Notes: generated from the sequence alone by a model not told the origin. Numbered from the stretch's first letter, positions 1 to 7,895 are shown. The stretch: DNA of 47,112 nucleotides from Ralstonia pickettii (GCF_001699815.1 NZ_MCGB01000109.1:1-47112); one strand, 5' to 3'. Numbers and translations: made by a program.

Positions 1-683
1 ACCGGCACAGGCGGCGCGGCCGGCGTGGGCACCACGGGCGTCGTCATCTTCATGGGCTCGCCCTGCGGCGTGGGTGCGGGCTCGGGCAGCGGGGCCACGT
101 GATCCTTCTCTGCCGCCTTGGCGACCTTGCGGTCCTGGCGGGCGGGGTCGATCTTCAGGAAGTGGTCGACCAGGTTGAAGTAGCGCTCGTAGAACACCCC
201 GGCCGGAATCGTCTCGCTGGCCACCTTCACCATCGAATCGTCCCCCGAGCCGATGGGCAGCGACACCGAGCCCAGGATGCTCAACCCCACGCTTGCCGAC
301 GTGCTCGTCTTCTTTAGCGTGTAGCGGTCTTGCACCGCGTTCACATAGGCCGTGCTGGACGTGCCGTCTGCATTGGCCTCTGCGCACACCACGTGGAACG
401 AGATCACCACGTGCGAATCGTTGCTCGGCTGGAAGTTCTTGCTGCCATCGATCGTGTCCGGGCGCGGCGAACTCGACACATAGCCCTGGCTCAGCAGCGC
501 ACGGCGCGCCGCCTCGCACGTGGCGTCAGACTTGGCGTGGAAGGTGCGCGCGTAGGGGCTTGCCGTCGCATCGAACTGCTCCTGCTGATAGAGCGGCGTG
601 GGCGCAGAGCTGCACGCAGCCAAAGCGGCAGCGATGCTGACAGCAGCGCACAAAACAGACAACGGACGGAAGCGGTATGGCAT
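1..683 (-). CDS. DUF2242 family lipoprotein (3' end outside window)
   Basis: The reading frame begins at an ATG ending at 683 and runs open to the window edge, so at least 227 residues are present and the C-terminus is missing. The N-terminus is a lipoprotein signal peptide: a basic start, a hydrophobic stretch and the lipobox LAAC with the acylated cysteine at residue 24. The body matches what I know of the DUF2242 family of Burkholderiales envelope lipoproteins (QFDA near the mature N-terminus, CEAARRALLSQGY, then VKVASETIPAGVFYERYF). The last visible part is a Pro/Ala-rich tail. The molecular function is unknown; the outer-membrane or periplasmic location follows from the lipobox. No strong Shine-Dalgarno precedes the ATG, but it fits the signal peptide exactly. 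Confidence 0.85.
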   Translation of the reverse strand, partial: MPYRFRPLSVLCAAVSIAAALAACSSAPTPLYQQEQFDATASPYARTFHAKSDATCEAARRALLSQGYVSSSPRPDTIDGSKNFQPSNDSHVVISFHVVCAEANADGTSSTAYVNAVQDRYTLKKTSTSASVGLSILGSVSLPIGSGDDSMVKVASETIPAGVFYERYFNLVDHFLKIDPARQDRKVAKAAEKDHVAPLPEPAPTPQGEPMKMTTPVVPTPAAPPVP

Positions 684-799
684 GGCGTTGGGCAAAAGGG
701 CTTGGCCGGGTGACGGTGCGGCCCGGCGGTGCCACTGCAGGTGCGGCGCAAGTTTTGTGCGCGGCAGGCGGTGGCGGCGTGGGCGTATGGCCGGGCGCC

Positions 800-828
800 A
801 TTATAAGTTTGTCGGGTGACACGTCACC
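800..828 (-). promoter_or_regulatory. Candidate promoter of the DUF2242 gene with a palindrome at -35
   Basis: On the minus strand a perfect TATAAT lies at 805-800, about 117 bases before the lipoprotein start. The -35 region is occupied by an inverted repeat, GGTGAC-N2-GTCACC (815-828), rather than a good TTGACA. A strong -10 with a palindrome over the -35 suggests a promoter needing an activator or blocked by a repressor. This is inferred from sequence only. Confidence 0.4.
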
Positions 829-905
829 CCGCGACATGCGCCCATTCTGCTCGCGCGACATCTTTGGCATCGCGGGTAACGGTTTCATTAGGCCTTTGAG
901 CATGC

Positions 906-1242
906 CTAGCCCTGGGGTTCCACCTTGCCAGTGCGCAGCGCAACCGCCCAATCCTGCCGGCCCCGCTGCTCCGCAATCGCCGCTGCATCGTTCCACGCGT
1001 ATTCAACCGCACAGAACTCGGCAGTTCATTCACCTTCCTGTTCAGTCACGATGGCATAGCGCGCATGCGGGCTGCCGGGTTCAATCGTGTGGGCAAACGG
1101 ATAGGCATCGCTGTAAGCCTGTAGGCCGACGCTGCCCGTGTTGACGATAAAGCGGCCATCCACCAGCTTTATCGCGCGTGGCATATGGGTGTGGCCGCAC
1201 AGCACGAGCTTCGCGCCGGCATCTTCTGCGCAATAGGTGCCG
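906..1242 (-). pseudogene. Metallophosphoesterase (YfcE/MPP type), C-terminal remnant with internal stop
   Basis: The minus-strand frame encodes LVLCGHTHMPRA and VNTGSVGLQ, the metal-binding GHTH and substrate-loop motifs that close calcineurin-like phosphoesterases. The first two thirds of the domain, including the N-terminal metal ligands, are absent: upstream of about 1242 the frame no longer resembles the family. An in-frame TGA at 1026-1028 follows EQEGE, where a Trp codon would be expected. The frame then stays coding-like (EYAWNDAAAIAEQRG, RQDWAVALRTGK) to a TAG at 906. So the gene is both truncated at its 5' end and interrupted, and no active enzyme is expected. Confidence 0.75.
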
Positions 1243-1585
1243 CATCGCGCCCGACAGTTTTTTGCGGGAGTACGAGCAAACCGCCGCGTAGCCAAACGCC
1301 GCCGCACAACGGCGCTTACCGCCCACCCGGCCGCCGCTCGTGCCTCGCATATGAGTAATTTTTAATTCAGATTTTTACCAAATATAAATCTGGCGCCAGG
1401 CTTCGATCTTTATCCAACCCCCGCCCAAAAAAACCCCCAAAAAACCCCACCAACGGGGGCAGCGCAATCCCGATGCATCGCCTATGCTGTTTCCCATTAA
1501 AAAACGGCGCCCTGATTTGAAGCGGATTATCAGAGAAAGCGCCTAGTCCTAAATATCTAAAAAGCATTCGGCCGGGGGGCGGTAA
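1243..1585. other. Non-coding stretch before the nuclease gene
   Basis: No frame here resembles a protein. The part from about 1350 to 1560 is AT-richer than its surroundings and holds C-runs (1421-1450) followed by a G-run near 1455, a weak hairpin possibility without a clean U-tract. It probably contains the promoter of the gene at 1586 and may mark the left edge of the acquired region. No attachment-site duplication was found by eye. Confidence 0.4.
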
Positions 1586-2557
1586 ATGGGGCGGAGGAGA
1601 AAACAAGCATCCACCAGCGACGTGCTGTTGGCGCTGCCGTGGTGGATGCTGGCCCTTGGCGCGGCGGCCAGTTATCTGATTTTTCACAACATCCTCCCGG
1701 CGGCGTTTAGCGCCAATCCGCTGTTGAGCGGCGTCGGGATGTTGGCGCGCGGGCTGGCCTGGATGCCCGCGCTGCTGCTCGGCTTCTTTGCCGTGCTGTC
1801 GTACTTGCGGGAGCGCAGCCAGCAGGCCGATGCCCGGCTCGGCCCCCCGCGCACTGAACCGACTGGGCGATCCCGCCCGCCGAAGGCGCCGCCCCAGCCC
1901 GCCCGCAACGCAGCGGGCAGCATCACGCCCAACCCGCCTCATCCGACTCGCAACACCCGCTGCCCCCCACAAGCCGCCACGCCGGCAGAACCCGCCCCGC
2001 CCCAAAGCTGGACGCTGGAGGCCATCCACGCACTTGAGTGGAAGCGGTTCGAGCTGCTGTGCGTGCAGTACTACGAGCAGATGGGCTTCACGGTGAAGAC
2101 GGTGCCGCACGGCGCAGACGGCGGCATTGACGCCACGCTGTACATGGCTGGCCAGAGCGCGCCCGTGGCGGTGGTCCAGTGCAAGGCGTGGTCCAAGCCC
2201 GTGAAGGTGGAGCAGGTGCGGGCGCTGGGCGGCTCCATGCTGGCGCACAAGGTCAAGCGGGGCGTGTTCTGGTCTTTGTCCGGTTATGTCGGCAACCCGG
2301 TGCAGGAGTATTCCGAGCTTGCCGGTATCCAGCTATTGGACGGGCCGGCGGTGCTTGAGCGCATCCGCGCGCTGGCCGAAGACAAGCAGGCCGCGCTGCT
2401 GGCGAAGGTGTTTGAGGGGGATTCCCGAACGCCTTCGTGCCCGGCTTGCGGGGTGAAGCTGGTGGCGCGGAATGGGAAGAGTGGGGCGTTTTGGGGGTGT
2501 AGCAATTTCCCTAAGTGTTGGAATCGATTGGAGATGAAGCACGGCGTGTCTATGTAG
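1586..2557 (+). CDS. Membrane-anchored Mrr-type restriction endonuclease with topoisomerase zinc ribbon
   Basis: 323 residues. Two hydrophobic segments (about residues 13-33 and 50-72) anchor the N-terminus. A Pro-rich linker (about 83-138) leads to an Mrr_cat-like nuclease domain (about 140-260). Its PD-(D/E)xK-type site is visible as D182 in GGIDATLY followed by the QCK triad (Q198, K200). The C-terminus has a four-cysteine ribbon (C285, C288, C305, C311) like the zinc ribbon of bacterial topoisomerase I. Mrr-domain proteins cut modified or foreign DNA; the soluble domain is expected in the cytoplasm. The gene keeps the local high GC, unlike the block that follows. Restriction is inferred from the family; the membrane-bound subgroup has no well-established target that I can name. 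Confidence 0.8.
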   Translation: MGRRRKQASTSDVLLALPWWMLALGAAASYLIFHNILPAAFSANPLLSGVGMLARGLAWMPALLLGFFAVLSYLRERSQQADARLGPPRTEPTGRSRPPKAPPQPARNAAGSITPNPPHPTRNTRCPPQAATPAEPAPPQSWTLEAIHALEWKRFELLCVQYYEQMGFTVKTVPHGADGGIDATLYMAGQSAPVAVVQCKAWSKPVKVEQVRALGGSMLAHKVKRGVFWSLSGYVGNPVQEYSELAGIQLLDGPAVLERIRALAEDKQAALLAKVFEGDSRTPSCPACGVKLVARNGKSGAFWGCSNFPKCWNRLEMKHGVSM

Positions 2558-2663
2558 TCGCGTTTTGGTTGAGTCAGTGCTCTAGGGATGGAGCTGCGAT
2601 AAGCAGTTAGTACTTCCAAAAAATCTGCAAGGGAAAAGACAAGTTTGAAAAACGGGGGAAGGA

Positions 2664-3669
2664 ATGAAAACTGAATTGCCAAATGAACACGGTCTTTCTG
2701 ACGGCTCCTTACGGCACTTGTTGTTTTATCAAGATGGGAAACCCTCTCTCAGCGATATCCAGCATCAAGGTCTCGTAGCCGGGGTGGCTCGCGACACAAG
2801 CATGTTGGTTGTGTCACCGACTTCCACCGGGAAAACGCAGCTCGCGGTCTGGGCGATTGCCAAGGGTATTGAGAATGACTGTAGAACAGTTTACTTGGTA
2901 ACCCATCGGGCTTTAGCAAAGCAGAAGTTTGACGATTTCAAATCGCTGTTCTTATCAAATTTTCTGTCTGGCAACCCCGCTTCATTAGTGCTCGCAACCG
3001 GCGATAGCGTTGAGGATTCTGAGGGAGAGTTCCCCCCGGAACCTCTGAAAGCATCGCTCTTAGTGGCGACCTATGAGAAATATCTTGCCATGTTGTCTGC
3101 TAGCGGCGTTCCCCGGGACATGAGCAATACAGTAGTTGTGTGCGACGAGATTCAGCTCATTGGAGACAAGAATCGTGGCCAGAACGTCGAGATATTGCTA
3201 ACTCTTCTTCGCAATGCGGGTTGGCGTCAATTTGTTGGGTTATCTGCAGTTTTGCCTTCCCGCGATGCACACGATTTGGCTGACTGGCTGGGCGTGCAAC
3301 TAATTATGAAGGCAACCCGCGAAAAGCATCTTAGCTATCGCACAGCGTTTAGCGTAACCCTGTGTCATCCCGGTGTGGATCCGAGCGTTGCACCCGTGGT
3401 AGCTGCCTGCGGGCGCCTTTGTGTTGTGGAAAGTGTGGATTTGGGGGAGGCACTCCTTCGCTATTGCGAAGGTTCTCTGTCGAACGACCAGCTTTATCGA
3501 TGGCTTGCAACACCCGGGCAAGCTTTGGCGGCAGATCTGCCATTCGTTGAGCGCGTCTAAAGAGAAGCTCGTGCCCATATACAGCAGGGGTGGGAATGAC
3601 CTTCATGAGCGGTTTCGGAGTGGTCGGACTGCTGTGCAAACAGACACATTGCTGCTCGCGCGGGAGTAA
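2664..3669 (+). pseudogene. Superfamily 2 (DEAD/DEAH, Ski2-like) helicase, frameshifted and truncated
   Basis: The first 298 codons give a clear RecA1 domain: motif I SPTSTGKT (K57), motif Ia THRALAKQK, motif II DEIQ (161-164) and motif III as GLSAVLP (SAV in place of SAT). A stretch like motif IV (RLCVVES) follows. The frame stops at 3560. The +1 frame then continues from about 3540 (SASKEKLVPIY) to 3669 with ERFRSGRTAVQTDTLLLA, which resembles helicase motif V, and ends before the usual GVN and motif VI. This points to a frameshift plus loss of the C-terminal half. An intact family member is normally more than 700 residues. Codon use is AT-richer than the flanks, consistent with transfer. 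If the first frame is translated alone, it would be an ATP-binding half-helicase. Confidence 0.65.
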
Positions 3670-3725
3670 AGGGGAAGGGAATGTTCACCGTATTTCTTCA
3701 AGGGGCCAACCGAGGTATCGGAATG

Positions 3726-4226
3726 GGCTATCACAGTTTTGTAGATGAGTTTGAGCGCATTTGCAGAGAGCACATCCGTGAAGGCCGGGCCCGTGCATTC
3801 GCATTTATTTTTTATAACATGACGCATGGGCTAGTTCGACGGGCGCTTAAGAGCACAAATGGTTTCCAAGTTTTGAACTCTGCATCTGGAAAGGATTTGA
3901 CAGTCTTTTATCTCCACTCTGGTGCGGTTGATGGTTTATCGGACAATTTTAATGAGAAATTCCTCAGAATTTTAAGAGTGGATGAGCAAATTACACCGCC
4001 TTGTATTGTGTTTTTTAGAGTGAATGGAGAGAATATTGAGGACCTTGATTTCCGGGCCATAGATGATGAGGTAGGGGATTCGCACCTTATTGTGGAGGAG
4101 TTGAGAAGGTATATTAGTGAATATATCGATCGAATTAATGAGCAGGGAAATTTGTCAGGCATAAGTTGGATCGCCACAGAGATGCTGTCTGGCCTTCTCA
4201 AGAAGGCGTTGCTGCACGCGTGGTGA
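3726..4226 (+). CDS. Uncharacterised protein of the low-GC accessory block
   Basis: 166 residues from the ATG at 3726, chosen because GAGG sits seven bases upstream. An in-frame ATG at 3681, also preceded by a purine-rich stretch, would add 15 residues. I do not recognise the family. The protein is soluble, with no signal peptide or membrane segment. It alternates beta-like stretches (AFAFIFY, LTVFYLHSG, PPCIVFFRV) with charged helices, an alpha/beta pattern, and ends in a long helix-rich part (EELRRYISEYIDRINEQ). It lies just after the decayed helicase and converges on the HEPN gene, so a role in the same accessory system is a reasonable guess. Base composition is well below the window average. 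Function is unknown. Confidence 0.65.
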   Translation, partial: GYHSFVDEFERICREHIREGRARAFAFIFYNMTHGLVRRALKSTNGFQVLNSASGKDLTVFYLHSGAVDGLSDNFNEKFLRILRVDEQITPPCIVFFRVNGENIEDLDFRAIDDEVGDSHLIVEELRRYISEYIDRINEQGNLSGISWIATEMLSGLLKKALLHAW

Positions 4227-4357
4227 GAGATGGTTGGGTAGTCCGCAGCCATGCCGTCTACGTTGTCTGGATGAGATTTGGAGTGGCTAAAACGATAAAG
4301 TGGATCAATCTGTCAGAATGAATGGCGCGCTATCTTTTTGTATACCTGTGTCGAGGG

Positions 4358-5398
4358 TCAAATTTTTTCGACCGTCATAAATTCATCAAAACGAAGATTT
4401 ATGATTTTCTTCTTTATTAGGGCTTGGATTGTAGAAATAAGCAGCGAGGCGCCAAACTGATGTAGTTGGTACAGTTTGGTCGCATCGTCGTCTAGCGCCC
4501 GGTCAATTACCTCGCTATGAATTGGATGGGGGACTGCATAACCACCATGCACAAAAGAGCTGCGAAGATCATAAAGTGACCGAATTTCTTTGTTGAGCTT
4601 TTTCTGTGCAGGTAAGTCAAGATCCAGGATCATTCCCAGTCGACGCACAAGGCCTGACACGCTTTCCCCAACTCGAGTTGATACCAATGCCTCGAGTCCA
4701 TTGAATATCCATATTACAGAGTCGATCCTCGTCTCATCTTTTGCCATATGGAGCAAAACGTATAGTGCTTTTTCAATCCCGGTGCTAGCTCTCTGCTTGT
4801 AGCCAATACTGATCGCTTGAAACCACTCGCGTACATCCTCTATTGGAAGAGCTTCCACTGTCGGCCATCCACCGTCAAGAGATTCAACCCAGCCATTCTC
4901 AAAGCAGAAGGAAGATAGTCTTACCTCTGTCGATCGGGATTCGTTTCCGGAATTTATGAAGAGTGAACGAAAATTCGCTGAGCCTGGGGTGGATAAATTT
5001 GCGATTAAAAAGAACTCATGGATAAATGCTTCTATGAAAAAAGACGGATACCACTTGTAATCTGAATATTTATTTTTGTTGATTGTATTAACTTTGGCTG
5101 TGATTTTTAATGGCCGAGAAACCTTGCTGAACCATTTTTTGTCAAGTGGGGTTCCAATTCGAACTGGGCGTAGCAGATCATTGTCGCGCCGAATTCTATT
5201 AGCCATGCGTTGCCACCCGACGTCAATGGTAATGGTGCAGTCGTTATGAGTGTATTCGCATTGACGAAGGATCTTTGATGCTTTGTGCCAAAACGCTTCG
5301 ATAGATGGATCGATGGTCTTGTAATGATCCTCCATATCCCGACTGAAGTTTTTAAATTCCAGCGAGATTAGATAAGTCGAAGTTGACTGCGCTGACAT
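4358..5398 (-). CDS. Apea-like HEPN domain protein
   Basis: 346 residues from the ATG ending at 5398, chosen because AAGGAA lies seven bases upstream; an in-frame ATG at 5446 has no such site. The N-terminal 200 residues are unrecognised and rich in aromatic and charged residues. The C-terminal part carries the pattern LYDLRSSFVHGG with an R-x4-H motif (R279, H284), the signature of HEPN domains of the Apea group, preceded by WIFNGLEALVS and followed by a helix. HEPN proteins of this motif class are typically metal-independent RNases found in toxin and antiviral systems. No nucleotidyltransferase partner is next to it. RNase activity is inferred from the motif. AT-rich codon use marks it as foreign relative to the flanks. 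Confidence 0.75.
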   Translation of the reverse strand: MSAQSTSTYLISLEFKNFSRDMEDHYKTIDPSIEAFWHKASKILRQCEYTHNDCTITIDVGWQRMANRIRRDNDLLRPVRIGTPLDKKWFSKVSRPLKITAKVNTINKNKYSDYKWYPSFFIEAFIHEFFLIANLSTPGSANFRSLFINSGNESRSTEVRLSSFCFENGWVESLDGGWPTVEALPIEDVREWFQAISIGYKQRASTGIEKALYVLLHMAKDETRIDSVIWIFNGLEALVSTRVGESVSGLVRRLGMILDLDLPAQKKLNKEIRSLYDLRSSFVHGGYAVPHPIHSEVIDRALDDDATKLYQLHQFGASLLISTIQALIKKKIINLRFDEFMTVEKI

Positions 5399-5715
5399 AG
5401 CCAGATTCCTTGCCAATGTGGAATGGGAATAATACTTGCACAGCACTCAGATTTCGATATGTTCCCCGGAGCCAAGGTATCCGCTAAACTCCCACCCGCT
5501 GCGGCAACAACCGCAGCCGAGACTGCAATCTCGATCGTTCCTGTCCGGAAGAAACTCAAGTTTCTACCGCTGTCGTCGTTCGCCCATTCGGGCGGGCCCG
5601 ACAGGGAGGGCTTCGGCCCTGCCGTCATGACAGTAACGTCGGTATTGCAGACCTTGTCGTGTGCCCGCCCACCCTCCCAGGTGGGTGGCTCCTCACTCAA
5701 CCAGAGGGCAAGACA
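5399..5715. other. Intergenic stretch between the HEPN gene and the next plus-strand genes
   Basis: Base composition returns to high GC here, so this is the right edge of the low-GC block. It holds the HEPN gene's ribosome-binding site and presumably its promoter. A UUCG-capped hairpin occurs near 5607-5627 (AGGGC-TTCG-GCCCT core with further pairing outside). The hairpin has no following T-run. No protein-like frame or repeat matching the left edge was seen. Confidence 0.35.
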
Positions 5716-5826
5716 ATGGATCAACCGACCCAAGCTGTACCCATCCCCATCCCACGCGGGCATCGCCCCGCAAACTGTCAGTTCACCAGCATCACGCGGC
5801 GGCATCCGCCCGGAGGTGTCCGATGA
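5716..5826 (+). CDS. Possible 36-residue leader peptide overlapping the next gene
   Basis: A short frame starts at an ATG at 5716 with AGAGGG eight bases upstream. It ends in a TGA that overlaps the ATG at 5823 in the ATGA arrangement, the usual sign of translational coupling. The peptide is Pro/Arg-rich and unlike any family I know. It could be a leader controlling the following gene or a chance frame; the overlap is the only real support. Confidence 0.25.
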   Translation: MDQPTQAVPIPIPRGHRPANCQFTSITRRHPPGGVR

Positions 5827-6101
5827 ACGTCGATGACAATCTCCTGTACGCACAGGGAGCCTTGGCCGCCAAGGAGTACCTGCACAAGGCGCGGATGGAT
5901 ATGAAGATGCACCGCAAGTTCGAGCCACAGACGTTGCGCTGTCATAAGCAGGTCTACGTCAAGGACAAGGCACTCGAATTCCAGGCCGGGTTTATGGACG
6001 CGATCGGGGCGTTCATTCTTAGCTCGCTGGATGGCGTGACGGTGGATCTGTTCCGGTGGGATGTTCTGCACGTGCTGGCGCGTGCGAATAAGCAGAAATA
6101 A
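5823..6101 (+). CDS. Small uncharacterised protein
   Basis: 92 residues. The ATG at 5823 is preceded by GGAGG at a good distance. The protein is soluble and mostly helical by appearance: an N-terminal charged helix (KEYLHKARMDMKMHRKF), a short basic stretch with one Cys-His (RCHKQVYVKDK) and a hydrophobic C-terminal helix (AGFMDAIGAFILSSL) followed by VTVDLFRWDVLHVLARA. Family and function are not recognised. It may be coupled to the short frame upstream. Codon use matches the high-GC flanks, so it is not obviously part of the low-GC block. Confidence 0.6.
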   Translation: MNVDDNLLYAQGALAAKEYLHKARMDMKMHRKFEPQTLRCHKQVYVKDKALEFQAGFMDAIGAFILSSLDGVTVDLFRWDVLHVLARANKQK

Positions 6102-6437
6102 AAGAAAAACAGCAGCAAAGCGACCCCGGGACGGCGGGGGCGCCAGGCCAGGGCACAATGCCCAGCCCAATATGTGCCGAGCCCAACGGGCTACGCGCGA
6201 CACTCAAAGGCCCGACCGCCACGGTCCGAGGCCCATACGCCGAGCGCCAACACCCGAGCGCCGCTCGCAGACATTCAATTTTTCGAGCTCAAACACTCGC
6301 GCGCGAGTGCGGGGAGACGCGTGCCTACCTGAAACAGTCGAGCGCCGGGGGCAGAGGGGCGTATCAGTATTTCCGTGTTCGCGCAGGCGTGCATTCGGCG
6401 CCTTTCGTCACCACCCCTGCACCCCGTCGTGGCCCGC
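6102..6437. other. Stretch without a recognisable gene
   Basis: It starts with an A-rich run after the 92-residue gene and is then GC-rich. Frames crossing it on either strand have no family resemblance and very uneven composition. It may contain debris related to the LuxR remnant on its right; nothing further can be supported. Confidence 0.4.
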
Positions 6438-6796
6438 CTACCGGCTGCGTTGATGAATCGTTGCCAGTTCCGTGCGGTTTCGTGCCCCCATGCGCACGAG
6501 CCGTTGGCGCATGTGGCTTTTGACGGTTTCGACGCTGATGTGCAGCCGTTCTGCGATCTGGGAGTTCGAGCGGGCGCACGCCACCTTCTGACGACATCCT
6601 GCTGTCGCCGCGCCAGGTTGGCGACCAGCTCACCTTCCTGGGCAGCGATGGGGGCCATCCATCGTTCAACGGCTGCATCCAGGGCTTCCGCGTTTAAGCG
6701 GGCGCATTGAGTGCTGTGGAGTTTGCGGCGCTGGCCCGGTGAGGTGATGCGGCATTGCTCGGCACTGGTCGCGACCACAGCTGGGGCAACTCGCAA
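6438..6796 (-). pseudogene. LuxR-type regulator remnant with frameshift
   Basis: The C-terminal DNA-binding helix-turn-helix of the LuxR/FixJ class is clear on the minus strand: VACARSNSQIAERL, then HISVETVKSHMRQRL, ending ELATIHQRSR and a TAG at 6438. Its expected N-terminal continuation (GELVANLARRQQDVV) is in a different frame. The two parts join across a one-base deletion near 6589-6592. Only about 65 residues precede the HTH, with no recognisable sensor domain, so the gene is probably also cut at its 5' end. No functional regulator is expected unless the frameshift is a sequencing error. Confidence 0.65.
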
Positions 6797-6821
6797 GGGG
6801 CGCGCCTAGCCGGGCGCCCCT
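6796..6821 (-). terminator. Hairpin after the FUSC gene
   Basis: AGGGGCGC (6796-6803) pairs with GCGCCCCT (6814-6821) across a 10-base loop, just past the stop codon at 6825. On the minus strand it is followed only by a weak T-containing stretch, so termination may be inefficient or factor-assisted. Confidence 0.45.
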
Positions 6822-6824
6822 GCT

Positions 6825-7895
6825 TCACCCGATATTCCACTGTGGCGCAATCGCCAGCAGTTGCTGACGGAGGTTCTCGATCTCGTTGGCAAAACCGTCG
6901 GCCAGCGCGCTTTCCACCGTGGGCGTGCCGTAGGCATGGCTTACCTCGGCGGAGTCGGCCGCGCGGGGTCGTGCCAGACGCGCCAGCGTGCCAAACCGCA
7001 ACGCGCGCGACATGCCGATCAACGTGTCGCGAGTGCGCCGGGCGCCCACGTCGGGCAGGGCGCCTGCAGGCGCCGCACCCAACGTCCCGCGCGTTGCGTT
7101 GAGCAGTTCCAGCGTGCTGATGCAGATGCGCAGGCTGCGCTGGATGTCTTCCAGCCGCTCCAGGGGCACGTCAATCTCTTTGGACACCGATGGCATGAGC
7201 GAGCGCAGTTGCACCAGCAGCGTATTGAGCTTGCCGAGGTGCTTGCTGCGCTCGCTCGAGGCTTCACCGGGCTGGCCGAGGCCGGCAACCGCCCGGGCGC
7301 ATTCGCGCAATGCTTCGGCCAGCCGGTAGCGCCACGAGTACGTGGCGTACAGCGGCAGTGCAAAAGAGAACAGCAGCGCAATCGCAATCCCCACCAGCAC
7401 GTTGAGCGTGCGCCAGGCGCCGTCGAGCAGGTTGTTGTCACCATGGCCGACCACGATGACCAGCGTGATGGCGGCCAGCAGCGCGATATAGCCGCCCTTG
7501 CCGATTGCGTGATACGCGCAGACGCCGCACGCGATGGCCGTGAGTGCGTATGTGAGCGGCAGATGCCCAAGCCACGTCTGCTGGACGATGAGCAGCAGAC
7601 CCGCGACGGCGCCGATGAGGGTGCCCCACGCGCGCTCTGCCGCGCGCTTGCGGATGTTGCCGTGGTGCTGCAGGCCGGCAATGACGATCAGCAGCGAGAT
7701 GGTGGCCCACTCCCCATGCGGCCATCCCAAGCCCGACGTGACGGCAATGGAGAGCAGCACGCCCAGGCCGACGCGCGTGCCATGGATGTACCGCGCATGC
7801 CGATAGCGCCGGTGCGGATCGCGCACGAGGCGGAGCAGCGAAAGAAAGGGTGCAGGGTGTTTCACGTTGCGGGGTGCACGAATGGAAATTGACAT
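6825..7895 (-). CDS. FUSC family integral membrane protein (YccS/aromatic-acid exporter type)
   Basis: 356 residues from the ATG at 7895. This start is preferred because family members begin shortly before the PHRRYRHARYIHGTRVGLG segment; frames further upstream run into the intergenic region. Four to six closely packed hydrophobic helices (about residues 25-180) carry the FUSC pattern GWPHGEWATISLLIVIAGLQ with RAAERAWGTLIGA. They are followed by a soluble helical tail of about 170 residues. FUSC proteins are inner-membrane components related to p-hydroxybenzoate (AaeB) and fusaric-acid exporters, but many have no proven substrate. No membrane-fusion partner lies beside it. It is divergent from the EIIC-EAL gene across 285 bases. 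Confidence 0.8.
   Translation of the reverse strand: MSISIRAPRNVKHPAPFLSLLRLVRDPHRRYRHARYIHGTRVGLGVLLSIAVTSGLGWPHGEWATISLLIVIAGLQHHGNIRKRAAERAWGTLIGAVAGLLLIVQQTWLGHLPLTYALTAIACGVCAYHAIGKGGYIALLAAITLVIVVGHGDNNLLDGAWRTLNVLVGIAIALLFSFALPLYATYSWRYRLAEALRECARAVAGLGQPGEASSERSKHLGKLNTLLVQLRSLMPSVSKEIDVPLERLEDIQRSLRICISTLELLNATRGTLGAAPAGALPDVGARRTRDTLIGMSRALRFGTLARLARPRAADSAEVSHAYGTPTVESALADGFANEIENLRQQLLAIAPQWNIG

Noticed and set aside
1367-2248. A 293-codon minus-strand frame opposite the Mrr gene
   Set aside because: Its composition is Arg/Gly/His-rich shadow sequence, while the plus strand has a complete nuclease with catalytic residues.
3681-3725. GANRGIG as a Rossmann/short-chain dehydrogenase motif
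   Set aside because: It lies before the better start at 3726, and nothing after it resembles a dehydrogenase.
2664-4226. Hachiman defence system (HamA/HamB)
   Set aside because: A helicase is present, but the neighbouring 166-residue protein does not look like the DUF1837 HamA protein, and the gene order is reversed.
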